A stretch of 64,000 bases of DNA, from contig NZ_CDPP01000002.1 in assembly GCF_000829905.1 (NCBI RefSeq), positions 275,279-339,278 of the forward strand. Direction: 5' to 3'. The position numbers were made by a program, and so were the translations under genes. The notes under the pieces were generated by a model, which searched no databases, was not told the DNA's origin, and worked only from the letters and a program-made list of their open reading frames with translations. Of the stretch, positions 35,585-43,934 are shown piece by piece (position 1 is the stretch's first letter; every line of letters starts with the position of its first letter). The stretch comes from Beduini massiliensis. Its GTDB lineage: Bacteria > Bacillota_I > Bacilli_A > Erysipelotrichales > Coprobacillaceae.

Positions 35585-35850
35585 AACTCTCGTCCTATGA
35601 AATCCTCATAGGGGCGAGAGTTGATTCGCGGTACCACCCTAATTTATTAATATGTCACCATATTAACCTTATTGACTACAAACATAGTCTAGTTCGTAAC
35701 GTGAACAGACGGCATATCATCCCCCCCAAAGGTTCCTTATGCAGCTCCAAGTCTTTTTTCACTCTACTAGCTAATATCCATTCACACCATTTAGGACTCT
35801 CTTTTTTAGCGTCATAAGCTACTCTTCTCTTCATCGCTTTTTATTTCTAC
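35585..35850 (-). promoter_or_regulatory. T-box leader of lysS
   Basis: The minus strand carries the T-box core AGGGTGGTACCGCG (35640-35627) followed by a terminator hairpin with arms AACTCTCG/CGAGAGTT extended by CCTATGA pairs and a short T-run (35622-35582). Upstream lie a GA-rich Stem I (GATGAAGAGAAGAGTA) and a run GTGAAAAAAGACTTGGAGC that offers AAA/AAG Lys specifier codons. Uncharged tRNA-Lys would stabilise the antiterminator. Confidence 0.9.
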
Positions 35851-35857
35851 GTGTTTG

Positions 35858-35887
35858 ATTATATATAATTTTCTTTCATTTTGTCAA
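35858..35887 (-). promoter_or_regulatory. Promoter of the lysS T-box transcript
   Basis: TTGACA (35887-35882) and TATAAT (35863-35858) on the minus strand with an 18-base spacer. Confidence 0.75.
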
Positions 35888-35924
35888 GTAATTGTTTAAA
35901 TAAACTTGACAATGCCAATGTTTT

Positions 35925-36572
35925 TTACTTTTTATCTTCTTTCCTTGTCACTCGTTTAAAATAAATATAGGAATCGATCGTTGCCCATAAAATAGTTCCC
36001 ACTGTCACTCCAACCATAACAATATACGCTATATTCCCCCGCATAAACCCTGCAATCATGGTCACAATCCCCGAAATCACCATCGCCAATCCACCCATTC
36101 TTTGAGTACGAATCCAAACTTTTTCATTATCCAAAGCCCAAGGAATCCTAAAACCTAAGAAATAATTTTGAGGAATACGCGGCATATAATTCCCCATTAC
36201 AATCAGCATCACCCCAATAATAAATGGAACAATCATAGAAATATCAATTCCCTGATTACAAGTACCAATAAGAATAACTGCGTTTAATACGATAAAAATA
36301 CTGCTGGTCAATACTCTGAAAAACTCATAGACTTCCGGTCTTTTATCAATCTTAGCTTTCTTAGGATCAATTTTCCGAGTAAATCCCATACCAATATAGA
36401 TAATCATTGGCATTGCCGCAAGAAAAAGCAATGTCCATTTTGAACCATACCCATCAATTTCTCCCGATGCATTCCAATGAACAGGTACAATCGCTGGTAA
36501 TTGCAGTATAACTGCTAAGGATATAATAAATGAAATTGCAGCAATCAGAATAAACAATTTACTTCTATTCAT
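35925..36572 (-). CDS. SdpI/DUF1648 family membrane protein
   Basis: 215 residues with six predicted membrane helices. The N-terminal VPVHWNASGEIDGYGSK is the DUF1648 signature and NYFLGFRIPWALDNEKVW plus TQRMGG is the SdpI signature. In Bacillus SdpI gives immunity to the SdpC toxin and signals to SdpR. The gene overlaps the upstream ArsR-type gene by 8 bases, the same sdpRI order. No sdpABC toxin genes are in the window, so it may be an orphan immunity or stress pair. Confidence 0.9.
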   Translation of the reverse strand: MNRSKLFILIAAISFIISLAVILQLPAIVPVHWNASGEIDGYGSKWTLLFLAAMPMIIYIGMGFTRKIDPKKAKIDKRPEVYEFFRVLTSSIFIVLNAVILIGTCNQGIDISMIVPFIIGVMLIVMGNYMPRIPQNYFLGFRIPWALDNEKVWIRTQRMGGLAMVISGIVTMIAGFMRGNIAYIVMVGVTVGTILWATIDSYIYFKRVTRKEDKK

Positions 36573-36834
36573 TTTCGTCCCTCCCCATGAAATCGTAAAA
36601 CCATTTTATCACATCTTGAAAGATAGTACTATTCAAAGAATACACGATATTTTGACCTTGCCTCTCATCCATGATCAAATCGCAATTTTTTAATATAGAT
36701 AAATGGTGAGAAATAGAGGGTTTTGTTATATTAAAATATTCGGCTATCTCACCCGCGTTCATTGGCTGTTCCTTTAAGAGTTCTAATATCTGACGTCGGG
36801 TAGGATCACTTAATGCCTTAAAAATATTATTCAT
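36565..36834 (-). CDS. ArsR/SdpR family transcriptional regulator
   Basis: 89 residues: a single winged helix-turn-helix (FKALSDPTRRQILELL, AEYFNITKPSISHHLSIL) with no metal-binding Cys pair, as in autorepressor SdpR proteins. Start ATG 36834 follows AAAGGTGGGG. A palindrome at 36853-36872 just upstream is a likely operator for autorepression. Confidence 0.9.
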   Translation of the reverse strand: MNNIFKALSDPTRRQILELLKEQPMNAGEIAEYFNITKPSISHHLSILKNCDLIMDERQGQNIVYSLNSTIFQDVIKWFYDFMGRDENE

Positions 36835-36852
36835 TTTTCCCCCACCTTTCTT

Positions 36853-36872
36853 ATTTAGATGATCGTCTAAAT
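36853..36872. promoter_or_regulatory. Candidate SdpR-type operator
   Basis: ATTTAGA (36853-36859) and TCTAAAT (36866-36872) form a perfect 7-base inverted repeat with a 6-base centre, 18 bases before the regulator start. A TATAAT on the minus strand lies just upstream. Confidence 0.5.
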
Positions 36873-36893
36873 ATCTATTATAATAATACCGAT

Positions 36894-36916
36894 AAAAAAA
36901 GGGTTAGGCAACCCTT
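36894..36916 (-). terminator. Terminator after the FCD-type GntR gene
   Basis: AAGGGTT (36899-36905) / AACCCTT (36910-36916) with a 4-base loop; the minus strand continues with seven Ts. Confidence 0.8.
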
Positions 36917-36924
36917 AAACTCAT

Positions 36925-37602
36925 TTATTTGGAAATAGACTTAAAATTAAGACGTAAATGTTCATCCATTGCCTCATAGGCCGCATTTTCATTATGTGCC
37001 TTAATCGCCTCGTAAATTTTACGATGTGTTACTACAGTTTCCTTTGTCAGTGCTTTCTTGTTGGTTTCCATCAATAAAGCAATCGATCCATGAATAATAG
37101 GTAAAAGGTTAGAAATAACCAAATTATCTGAACTTTCTGCGATTTTTGTATGAAACAAGCGATCTTCATTCAAGTAATCCTCTTTATTATTAATCTTTTC
37201 TTCAACTAAATCGCATAGATGCCCAATTTCACTGATTTGCTGTTTTGTTGCATTTTTTGCTGCTTTTGCCGCTAAACTTGGTTCAATCAACATACGCAAT
37301 TCGAGGGTATCTAATACAATCTTATATTTATCTTCAATATATTGAAATCCTAAGGGATCTTCGCTGACACCCATATTCTCACAAACAAATGTACCTACCC
37401 CTCTGCGAATCTCTACCACATGTAAAGAGGCAAGAATTTTGATGGCTTCACGAATTGTTCCCCTGCCAACACCTAGCATCTCCATCAATTCTCCCTCACT
37501 GGGAAGACGTTCTCCTTTTTTCACCGTTCCATGCATAATATATTCTACAATATGATCTGCCGCTATTTGTGCCAACGGTTTGCTTCTCGCTATTTTATCC
37601 AT
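36925..37602 (-). CDS. FadR-subfamily GntR regulator
   Basis: 225 residues. An N-terminal winged helix (about 10-75, with GERLPSEGELMEMLGVGRGTIREAI) and an all-alpha FCD domain (about 90-220) with the metal/ligand motif residues typical of regulators sensing sugar acids or carboxylates. It is divergent from the dehydratase-aldolase-kinase operon, so it most likely controls it in response to a sugar acid or 2-keto-3-deoxy derivative. Start ATG 37602 is supported by the family N-terminus. Confidence 0.9.
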   Translation of the reverse strand: MDKIARSKPLAQIAADHIVEYIMHGTVKKGERLPSEGELMEMLGVGRGTIREAIKILASLHVVEIRRGVGTFVCENMGVSEDPLGFQYIEDKYKIVLDTLELRMLIEPSLAAKAAKNATKQQISEIGHLCDLVEEKINNKEDYLNEDRLFHTKIAESSDNLVISNLLPIIHGSIALLMETNKKALTKETVVTHRKIYEAIKAHNENAAYEAMDEHLRLNFKSISK

Positions 37603-37645
37603 ATGTTCACCTTATTTCAATTTATCTTTAATGTTAATCTGCTGA

Positions 37646-37699
37646 TTGACAAATTATTCCTCCATGATACAATGATAACAGATAAGACGTCATATGTCT
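37646..37699 (+). promoter_or_regulatory. Promoter and possible operator of the KDG operon
   Basis: TTGACA (37646-37651), a 16-base spacer and TACAAT (37668-37673). An imperfect palindrome AGACGTCATATGTCT (37685-37699) lies downstream and could be the GntR site; that part is weak. Confidence 0.5.
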
Positions 37700-37711
37700 A
37701 GGAGGAGAATA

Positions 37712-39427
37712 ATGAGAAGTCAAGAGATCAGAAAAATTGCTCCGGAAATGGACCCACTAAGAATTGGCATGGGTTGGAGTGTAGAAGATTTAGCAAAACC
37801 GCAAATTATGATTGAAAGCACTTATGGAGATAGTCACCCCGGAAGTGCCCATTTATTCGAATTAGTATTAGAAGCAGAAAAAGGAGTCAGTCAAGCAGGT
37901 GGAAAAGCTGCCAAATATTTTACGACAGATATCTGTGACGGGCAAGCTCAGGGACATGATGGAATCAATTATTCATTAGCGCACCGTGACATGATTGCCG
38001 GAATGGCAGAGATCCATGCAAACGCAACACCATTTGATGGCGCAATGTTTGTTTGCAGCTGTGATAAAGGTGTCCCTTCTCACTTAATGGCTGCCGGTCG
38101 TATTAATATCCCTTGTATTTTTGTAACCGGTGGAGTGATGGAGGCTGGACCGGATTTGCTCACCTTAGAACAAATCGGTAAATACAGTGCGATGTATTTA
38201 CGTGGTGAAATCACTAAAGAAAAATTTGAATACTATAAACATCATGCTTGTCCAAGCTGCGGAGCATGCTCATTTATGGGAACCGCTTCTACGATGCAGA
38301 TCATGGCAGAAGCATTAGGGTTAATGCTTCCTGGCAGTGCTTTAATGCCCGCAACATGTGAAGATTTAAAAACAGTATCCCAAAAAGCTGGCGAACAAAT
38401 CGTTGAACTTGCGAAAAGAAATTTAACGCCAAGGGAAATTGTGACAATGAAATCGTTTGAAAATGCCATTATGGTGCATGCCGCAATATCCGGAAGTACC
38501 AATACATTACTTCATATTCCAGCCATTGCAAAAGAATTTGGGATTGATTTAGATGCCAGAAAGTTCGATGAACTGCATCGCGGTGCCCATTATTTATTGG
38601 ATATTCGTCCAGCTGGCAAATGGCCTGCCGAATATTTCTATTATGCAGGTGGTGTACCGGCAGTTATGGAAGAAATCAAAGATCAGCTTCATTTAGATGT
38701 CATGACTGTCACAGGAAAAACATTAGGTGAAAACTTAGAAGAATTAAAACAAAACGGTTACTATGAAAAATGTCAGCGTTATTTAGATAAAACAGGGTTA
38801 AAACGTACAGATGTTATTCGAGATTTAGATCACCCAATTGGAACAGATGGAACGATTGCGATATTAGAAGGAAATTTAGCTCCTGATGGATCTGTCATCA
38901 AGCATTCCGCTTGTCCAAAAGAAATGATGAAAGCAACATTAAAAGCACGTCCGTTCGATAGCGAAGAAGACGCCATTGATGCCATTATTCATAAACGTAT
39001 ACAGCCCGGAGATGCAGTATTTATTCGCTATGAAGGGCCAAAAGGAAGTGGAATGCCGGAAATGTTTTACACATCCGAAGCCATCAGTTCTGACCCTGAA
39101 TTAGCTGCCAGTATTGCATTAATCACAGATGGGCGCTTCTCAGGAGCAAGTAAAGGACCTGTGATTGGACATGTATCACCGGAAGCCCAAACCGGAGGAC
39201 CCATTGCATTAGTCGAAGAAAATGATTTAATTCAGATAGACGTTGAAAAGCGTCTGCTCGCTATTATTGGGATCAATGGCAAAGAAGAAAGTCCTGAAAC
39301 TATTGCAAAAATTTTGGCAGAAAGAAAAAGCAAATGGCAGCCAAAACCAGCTAAGTATAAAGAAGGAATTTTATCGATCTATACCCGTTTAGCTGATTCA
39401 CCAATGAACGGCGGACGAATGATATAA
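37712..39427 (+). CDS. IlvD/Edd family dehydratase (sugar-acid dehydratase)
   Basis: 571 residues. Iron-sulfur ligands of the IlvD/Edd family are in CSCDKGVPSH (about 115) and CPSCGACSFMGTAST (about 180); the C-terminal half has DGRFSGASKGPVIGHVSPEA. Dihydroxy-acid dehydratase, 6-phosphogluconate dehydratase and several sugar-acid dehydratases share this family. Because the next genes encode KDPG aldolase and a KDG-type kinase, a non-phosphorylated hexonate substrate is the best guess. A longer frame begins at 37694, but AGGAGG lies between and fixes ATG 37712. Confidence 0.85.
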   Translation: MRSQEIRKIAPEMDPLRIGMGWSVEDLAKPQIMIESTYGDSHPGSAHLFELVLEAEKGVSQAGGKAAKYFTTDICDGQAQGHDGINYSLAHRDMIAGMAEIHANATPFDGAMFVCSCDKGVPSHLMAAGRINIPCIFVTGGVMEAGPDLLTLEQIGKYSAMYLRGEITKEKFEYYKHHACPSCGACSFMGTASTMQIMAEALGLMLPGSALMPATCEDLKTVSQKAGEQIVELAKRNLTPREIVTMKSFENAIMVHAAISGSTNTLLHIPAIAKEFGIDLDARKFDELHRGAHYLLDIRPAGKWPAEYFYYAGGVPAVMEEIKDQLHLDVMTVTGKTLGENLEELKQNGYYEKCQRYLDKTGLKRTDVIRDLDHPIGTDGTIAILEGNLAPDGSVIKHSACPKEMMKATLKARPFDSEEDAIDAIIHKRIQPGDAVFIRYEGPKGSGMPEMFYTSEAISSDPELAASIALITDGRFSGASKGPVIGHVSPEAQTGGPIALVEENDLIQIDVEKRLLAIIGINGKEESPETIAKILAERKSKWQPKPAKYKEGILSIYTRLADSPMNGGRMI

Positions 39428-39439
39428 GGAGGAAGCAAC

Positions 39440-40408
39440 ATGTATCCAGTTGTAGAAAAACTAGCAAAATACGGAATTGTTCCGGTAATTAAAATAGAAA
39501 ATTTAGAAGATGCCGTCCCTTTGGCAAAAGCGCTTTGTCAAGGAGGACTGCCAGTAGCCGAAGTAACCTTTAGAACAGATTGTGCCGCCGAAGCGATCAA
39601 AGCCATGAAGCAAGCTTGTCCTGATATGCTGATTGGTGCCGGTACTGTTTTAAATGCAGCACAGGTTGATGAAGCGATGAAAGCGGGAAGTGAATTTATT
39701 ATCTCTCCCGGCTTCAATCCCAATACCGTCACCTATTGTATAGAAAAAAACTACCCCATTATACCCGGTACCTCATGTCCAAGTGATATGGAAAAAGCAA
39801 TTGAGTTCGGATTGGATGTTGTGAAGTTCTTTCCGGCTGAAGCAAGTGGCGGTTTAAAAAGCATCAAAGCCATGTCCGCACCATATGGACAGTTAAAATT
39901 TATGCCTACAGGCGGGATTAATCCAGATAATTTAAACAGTTACCTTGATTTTGAAAAAATAATTGCCTGTGGGGGAACTTGGATGGTACCTGATACCTTA
40001 GTAAAAGAAAAACGTTTTGATGAAATTGCGGAATTGACACGTTCAGCGGTTAGAAAAATGTTGAATATTCAATTTGATCATGTCGGTATCAACTCTCCAA
40101 AAGATCAATCCAGTTCACAAGTAGCACATCATTTCAGTCAGTTTTTAGGTGCACCATTAGATCCTAAACCAGCTTCCGTATTTGTCGATCGATTAGAAGT
40201 CATGCCAGCAGGTTCCCCTGGAAAGAACGGACATCTGGGATTTAAAACGGATGATCTTCAAAGAGCGATCTTTTTCTTGGAAAATGCAGGGTATACCTTT
40301 AATTATGATACGGTACGTAAAAATGAATTAGGACAGATTACCTTTATTTATCTAAAAGAAGAAATCGGCGGGATGGCGTGTCACTTAATGGATAAGCAGG
40401 TGAAATAA
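39440..40408 (+). CDS. KDPG/KHG aldolase fused to a C-terminal VOC-like domain
   Basis: 322 residues. Residues 1-205 are a class I KDPG aldolase: Glu41 and Arg45 in EVTFRT, and Schiff-base Lys129 in VVKFFPAE, with GTSCPSD and FMPTGGI in place. It splits 2-keto-3-deoxy-6-phosphogluconate into pyruvate and glyceraldehyde 3-phosphate. Residues about 207-322 form a second domain with the beta-alpha-beta pattern of a vicinal oxygen chelate/glyoxalase-like half (FDHVGIN start, HLGFKTDDLQRAIFFLENAGY). The single-domain enzyme is about 210 residues. Start ATG 39440 after AAGGAGG; the stop overlaps the kinase start by one base. Confidence 0.87.
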   Translation: MYPVVEKLAKYGIVPVIKIENLEDAVPLAKALCQGGLPVAEVTFRTDCAAEAIKAMKQACPDMLIGAGTVLNAAQVDEAMKAGSEFIISPGFNPNTVTYCIEKNYPIIPGTSCPSDMEKAIEFGLDVVKFFPAEASGGLKSIKAMSAPYGQLKFMPTGGINPDNLNSYLDFEKIIACGGTWMVPDTLVKEKRFDEIAELTRSAVRKMLNIQFDHVGINSPKDQSSSQVAHHFSQFLGAPLDPKPASVFVDRLEVMPAGSPGKNGHLGFKTDDLQRAIFFLENAGYTFNYDTVRKNELGQITFIYLKEEIGGMACHLMDKQVK

Positions 40409-41343
40409 TGGCAAAGATACTATTATTTGGCGAACCAATGGCACTTTTTACTGCAACTGAATATGGTTCATTAAAAGATGTCAAAACATTTGAACGTAGT
40501 TTAGCCGGTGCTGAGATTAATGTTGGAATTGGTCTTGTTCGTCTCGGACACGAGGTTACTTACTTGACAAGGCTTGGAGAAGACCCTTTGGGTTATGGTA
40601 TCAGTCAAAGACTTGTAGAGGAAAATATTGATACTTCAATGATTACTTATGATCCGATTTATAAGACTGGCATGATGATGAAGAATATCGTTAAAACAGG
40701 AGACCCTGAAATTGCATATTATCGTAAAGGATCTGCTTTTTCTCATATGCATCCTAACATTATTAATACATTAGATCTAAGTCATTACGATTTGCTTCAT
40801 GTGACGGGCATCCCTTGTGCATTAAGCGAAGATTGTCGCGAAGCTACATTGCGTCTTGTTAGAAAAGCCAAGACAAGCGGATTAAAGATTTCATTTGATC
40901 CTAATTTACGTCCGTCTTTATGGTCCAGCGAAGAAATAATGATAGAAACAATTCATGAAATCGCAACTTATGCCGACATGATTCTGCCGGGAATCAGTGA
41001 AGCTGAAATATTGATGGGTAGTGATGATCCTGATCAGATTGCCGATTATTATCTTCAAATGGGCATTCAACAAGTCATTATTAAATTAGGAAGCAAAGGC
41101 GCTTTTGTTAAAAGTGAGCAAGAACGTTTCATACAGCCGGGCTATAAAGTTGAAAATGTCGTTGATACTGTTGGAGCCGGAGATGGTTTTGCGGTGGGTA
41201 TGATTAGTGCTGTACTTGAAGGACTTTCTTTAAAAGAAGCCAGTGATCGGGCAAATGCCATTGGCGCAATGCAGGTCAGTGTTCTGGGTGATAATGAGGG
41301 TCTGCCAACAATCGAGCAGTTAAAAGCCTATATGAATAAATAA
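40408..41343 (+). CDS. PfkB family sugar kinase, probable 2-keto-3-deoxygluconate kinase
   Basis: 311 residues. PfkB signatures: N-terminal GAEINVGIGLVRLGH and the C-terminal DTVGAGDGFAVGMI with the catalytic Asp and anion hole. The position after a dehydratase and a KDPG aldolase identifies it as the likely kinase that makes KDPG from 2-keto-3-deoxygluconate. Start ATG 40408 shares a base with the aldolase stop (TAATG). Ends at a clear terminator. Confidence 0.87.
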   Translation: MAKILLFGEPMALFTATEYGSLKDVKTFERSLAGAEINVGIGLVRLGHEVTYLTRLGEDPLGYGISQRLVEENIDTSMITYDPIYKTGMMMKNIVKTGDPEIAYYRKGSAFSHMHPNIINTLDLSHYDLLHVTGIPCALSEDCREATLRLVRKAKTSGLKISFDPNLRPSLWSSEEIMIETIHEIATYADMILPGISEAEILMGSDDPDQIADYYLQMGIQQVIIKLGSKGAFVKSEQERFIQPGYKVENVVDTVGAGDGFAVGMISAVLEGLSLKEASDRANAIGAMQVSVLGDNEGLPTIEQLKAYMNK

Positions 41344-41347
41344 AAAC

Positions 41348-41370
41348 AAGGGATCATTTTGATCCCTTTT
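41348..41370 (+). terminator. Terminator of the KDG operon
   Basis: AAGGGATCA (41348-41356) / TGATCCCTT (41360-41368) with a TTT loop and TT after; it abuts the stop codon of the converging YtrA-type gene. Confidence 0.75.
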
Positions 41371-41737
41371 AGTCATATAATGTCTCTAACAATTCTAATA
41401 TTTCCTGTTTGCTTAATCCGCATAGTTTTGCTTTTTCCACGACTTTATTCAAATATTGTTCAATAATTCGGTAACTTTCTTCTTTGAGAAGTTCCGGATT
41501 TTTTGCTGAAACAAAACTGCCTTTACCGGTAACCGATTCTATAAACCCTTCTCTTTCAAGTTCTTCATATGCTCTTTTGGTCGTGATAACACTAATCTTT
41601 AATTCTTTCGCCAACAAACGCATAGAGGGAAGTGCTTCCCCCTCTTTTAAAACATTGGAAATGATTAATTGCTTAATCTGTGTGACAATCTGTTCATATA
41701 ATGGCTGATTGCTCGCATTATTTATGATAATATCCAT
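41369..41737 (-). CDS. YtrA-family GntR regulator
   Basis: 122 residues. A winged helix with the GntR signature (EGEALPSMRLLAKELKISVITTKRAYEELEREG, GKGSFV) and a short C-terminal helix hairpin, the YtrA type that controls ABC exporters. ATG 41737 is preferred to GTG 41743 because GGGGTG precedes it at suitable distance. It is the last gene of the ABC operon instead of the usual first. A 12-base palindrome upstream of the operon (43305-43333) is its likely target. Confidence 0.88.
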   Translation of the reverse strand: MDIIINNASNQPLYEQIVTQIKQLIISNVLKEGEALPSMRLLAKELKISVITTKRAYEELEREGFIESVTGKGSFVSAKNPELLKEESYRIIEQYLNKVVEKAKLCGLSKQEILELLETLYD

Positions 41738-41790
41738 TTCCACACCCCAATCCTTTCTTTAATACAACCAAATATTCTACTTTTTGTCAA

Positions 41791-42429
41791 TTAAAATTCT
41801 TTCTTATCAAAAATTTTAAGCGAAAACATATAGGAAATTCCTATCGCAATAATAATCACAAAAGGATAAATTATAGGGTATTTAGCAAGTATTTCAATGA
41901 ATTGAATGACACTTTCCATCGACACATTCATCGCATTTAGCAAAGCTGCAAATCCAAGTGGAATAACTATAATAGACATCATCACATAACGCCCTTTTTC
42001 ACTGCCGTATTTAAACGTAAAGGGAATTACCACTGCGATCACTAAACTTATTATTGAAGCAATCAATAGATTTGCCAACATATTTCCATCAGCCATAATA
42101 TCTTTATTTTGAATTAAATTGACAACAGTGACAGTCACAGCACCGATAATTGTCATGATCAGTACCATACTGTAAGCAAGAATATATTTAGATTTAACAA
42201 TATCATTTCGTTTGATTGGTAAAGTCATCGCATAATGATCCCACTCTACCTTTTCATCATAACCAAATGTCGCCAGAATAATAACGATACTCAACATTTG
42301 GATATAGCCAGTAAAGAAAGCCGGTGACTCATTCATAATACTGATGACTAAAAAAACAGCACACATTAAAGCGATTGATTTAATGTAAGATTTTAAATTT
42401 ACCAAATCTTTAAATATTAAACCTGTCAT
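41791..42429 (-). CDS. ABC-2 type transporter permease (YtrC/YtrD-like)
   Basis: 212 residues with six predicted membrane helices. It starts MTGLIFKDLVNLKSYIKS, the ABC2_membrane_5 pattern, and has GYDEKVEWDHYAMTLPIKR in the first cytoplasmic loop, a marker of that family. It pairs with the ATPase encoded immediately upstream (1-base gap). Substrate unknown; YtrA-controlled systems respond to cell-wall antibiotics, so peptide or cell-wall stress is plausible. Confidence 0.88.
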   Translation of the reverse strand: MTGLIFKDLVNLKSYIKSIALMCAVFLVISIMNESPAFFTGYIQMLSIVIILATFGYDEKVEWDHYAMTLPIKRNDIVKSKYILAYSMVLIMTIIGAVTVTVVNLIQNKDIMADGNMLANLLIASIISLVIAVVIPFTFKYGSEKGRYVMMSIIVIPLGFAALLNAMNVSMESVIQFIEILAKYPIIYPFVIIIAIGISYMFSLKIFDKKEF

Positions 42430-42430
42430 T

Positions 42431-43288
42431 TTATTTTCCTCCCTTACTATGGTATCTCATGATCTGATCCAAATTTACACGTTCAAATATTAATTCCGGA
42501 TAAGCTTCTTGAATTTCGGATTTATTTTCAACTAAGGCTTCTACACCAAATTGATTTTTCTCATACCCCAAACAAAGCTGTGGATCAAAATGGCTGAATT
42601 GTTCTACTGTCATTTTAACAATCGCAAAATTATCTCTGATTTCATCTTTTTCTTTATTAAAAACAATCTGCCCATGATCAATATACACTACATAATCCGC
42701 AATCTGTTCTATATCACTGGTAATATGACTTGAAAAGATAATGCCATGTTCCTCATCACTGACAAAATCTGAGAAAATATCTAAGATTTCACCACGTACT
42801 ACAGGGTCTAATCCGCTTGTTGGTTCATCTAGTATAAGCAATTTCGGATCACAAGCTAAAGCAGTGACAATTGACAATTTCATTTTCATCCCCTTAGAAA
42901 ATGTTTTTATTTTCTGTTTTCTTGGTAAACCAAAATGCTCAATATAATCATAAAATTTAGCTTCATTAAATTTAGGATGAATTTTTTTAATAATATCGGC
43001 AACATCTTTAATTTCTATGTGATCTCCGAATGGACACTGTTCAAAAACAACTCCTAGATCTTTTTTCACATCTTTTTCAGAGTTATTCATATTTTGTCCG
43101 AGCATTAAAACTTCACCACTGTCTATATGCATCATATTTAAGATGCACTTTAAAAAAGTCGTCTTACCGGCACCATTTTCACCAATCAATCCTAAAACCA
43201 ATCCGCCGTCCAACTCTACGTTTATATTTTTTAACTGAAAGTTAGGAAAACGTTTGTTTAAATTTTTCACTGATAGTAGTTGTGTCAT
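42431..43288 (-). CDS. ABC transporter ATP-binding protein (YtrB-like)
   Basis: 285 residues. Walker A GENGAGKTT (about 38), signature FSKGMKMKLSI, Walker B LLILDEPTSGLDP and H-loop SSHITSD are intact. The C-terminal 70 residues are the usual extension of YtrB/CcmA-type ATPases. First gene of a three-gene operon with the ABC-2 permease and the YtrA-type regulator; palindrome 43305-43333 lies just before the start. Confidence 0.9.
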   Translation of the reverse strand: MTQLLSVKNLNKRFPNFQLKNINVELDGGLVLGLIGENGAGKTTFLKCILNMMHIDSGEVLMLGQNMNNSEKDVKKDLGVVFEQCPFGDHIEIKDVADIIKKIHPKFNEAKFYDYIEHFGLPRKQKIKTFSKGMKMKLSIVTALACDPKLLILDEPTSGLDPVVRGEILDIFSDFVSDEEHGIIFSSHITSDIEQIADYVVYIDHGQIVFNKEKDEIRDNFAIVKMTVEQFSHFDPQLCLGYEKNQFGVEALVENKSEIQEAYPELIFERVNLDQIMRYHSKGGK

Positions 43289-43304
43289 TTTTATCTCTCC
43301 TCAT

Positions 43305-43333
43305 ATATTGTATATATCGTATATATACAATAT
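43305..43333. promoter_or_regulatory. Palindromic operator upstream of the YtrA-type ABC operon
   Basis: ATATTGTATATA (43305-43316) and TATATACAATAT (43322-43333) are perfect 12-base arms with a 5-base centre, 17 bases before the ATPase start. It fits a GntR/YtrA operator. Confidence 0.6.
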
Positions 43334-43454
43334 AACGTCATATCTATTATTTGTCAATAACTTTATATCATAATTCCTATTTTTTTATAAAGGGATTATC
43401 TCAGCCTATTGACTTCTAATTAAAATTATATATATTAAAGGAAAGGAGACTCCT

Positions 43455-43901
43455 ATGATAGAAATTAGAAAAGCTACTATAACCGATGCGGAGGATTTAA
43501 AAGACTTATATCTTAAACATTTAACTAAAACACCCCAAGAAACACAGGATATACAGGTTTGGAAAGATATGATAGCCGCATTTGAACAAGATCCTAATTA
43601 CCACTTATTAGTTGGAATTAAGAATCAGCACGTCGTATCATCAGTCACGCTTATTATCATTAAAAATTTAACCCATCATAACCGTCCGTATGCACTTATT
43701 GAGAATGTGGTTACGCATAATGCTCACCGTGGTCATCATTATGCCTCAATGCTGATTGACCAAGCTGTTTCGATTGCTAAAGAAGCAGATTGCTATAAAA
43801 TAATGCTGATGACAGGGTCAAAAGAGGAAAGCACATTAAATTTTTATAAAAACTGTGGTTTTGATCCGAATGCAAAAAAAGCTTTCTTAAAAAAGTTATA
43901 A
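43455..43901 (+). CDS. GNAT family N-acetyltransferase
   Basis: 148 residues. Whole-length GNAT: IEIRKATITDAEDLKDL at the N-terminus, VENVVTHNAHRGHHYASML as motif A (acetyl-CoA binding, R/HxGHH) and NFYKNCGFDPN near the C-terminus. Substrate unknown. Start ATG 43455 follows GAAAGGAG. Single gene between the YtrA-type operon and the converging yaiI/dusB genes. Confidence 0.87.
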   Translation: MIEIRKATITDAEDLKDLYLKHLTKTPQETQDIQVWKDMIAAFEQDPNYHLLVGIKNQHVVSSVTLIIIKNLTHHNRPYALIENVVTHNAHRGHHYASMLIDQAVSIAKEADCYKIMLMTGSKEESTLNFYKNCGFDPNAKKAFLKKL

Positions 43902-43934
43902 AAAATTGAAACCTACTTACTGCTAGGTTTCAAT
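43901..43934 (-). terminator. Terminator after yaiI
   Basis: ATTGAAACCTA (43905-43915) / TAGGTTTCAAT (43924-43934) with T-run on the minus strand. The stop codon of yaiI is inside the stem. Confidence 0.75.

Noticed and set aside
37685..37699. AGACGTCATATGTCT as a sure GntR operator
   Set aside because: Palindrome is imperfect and overlaps the translation start region; kept only as a note in the promoter entry.
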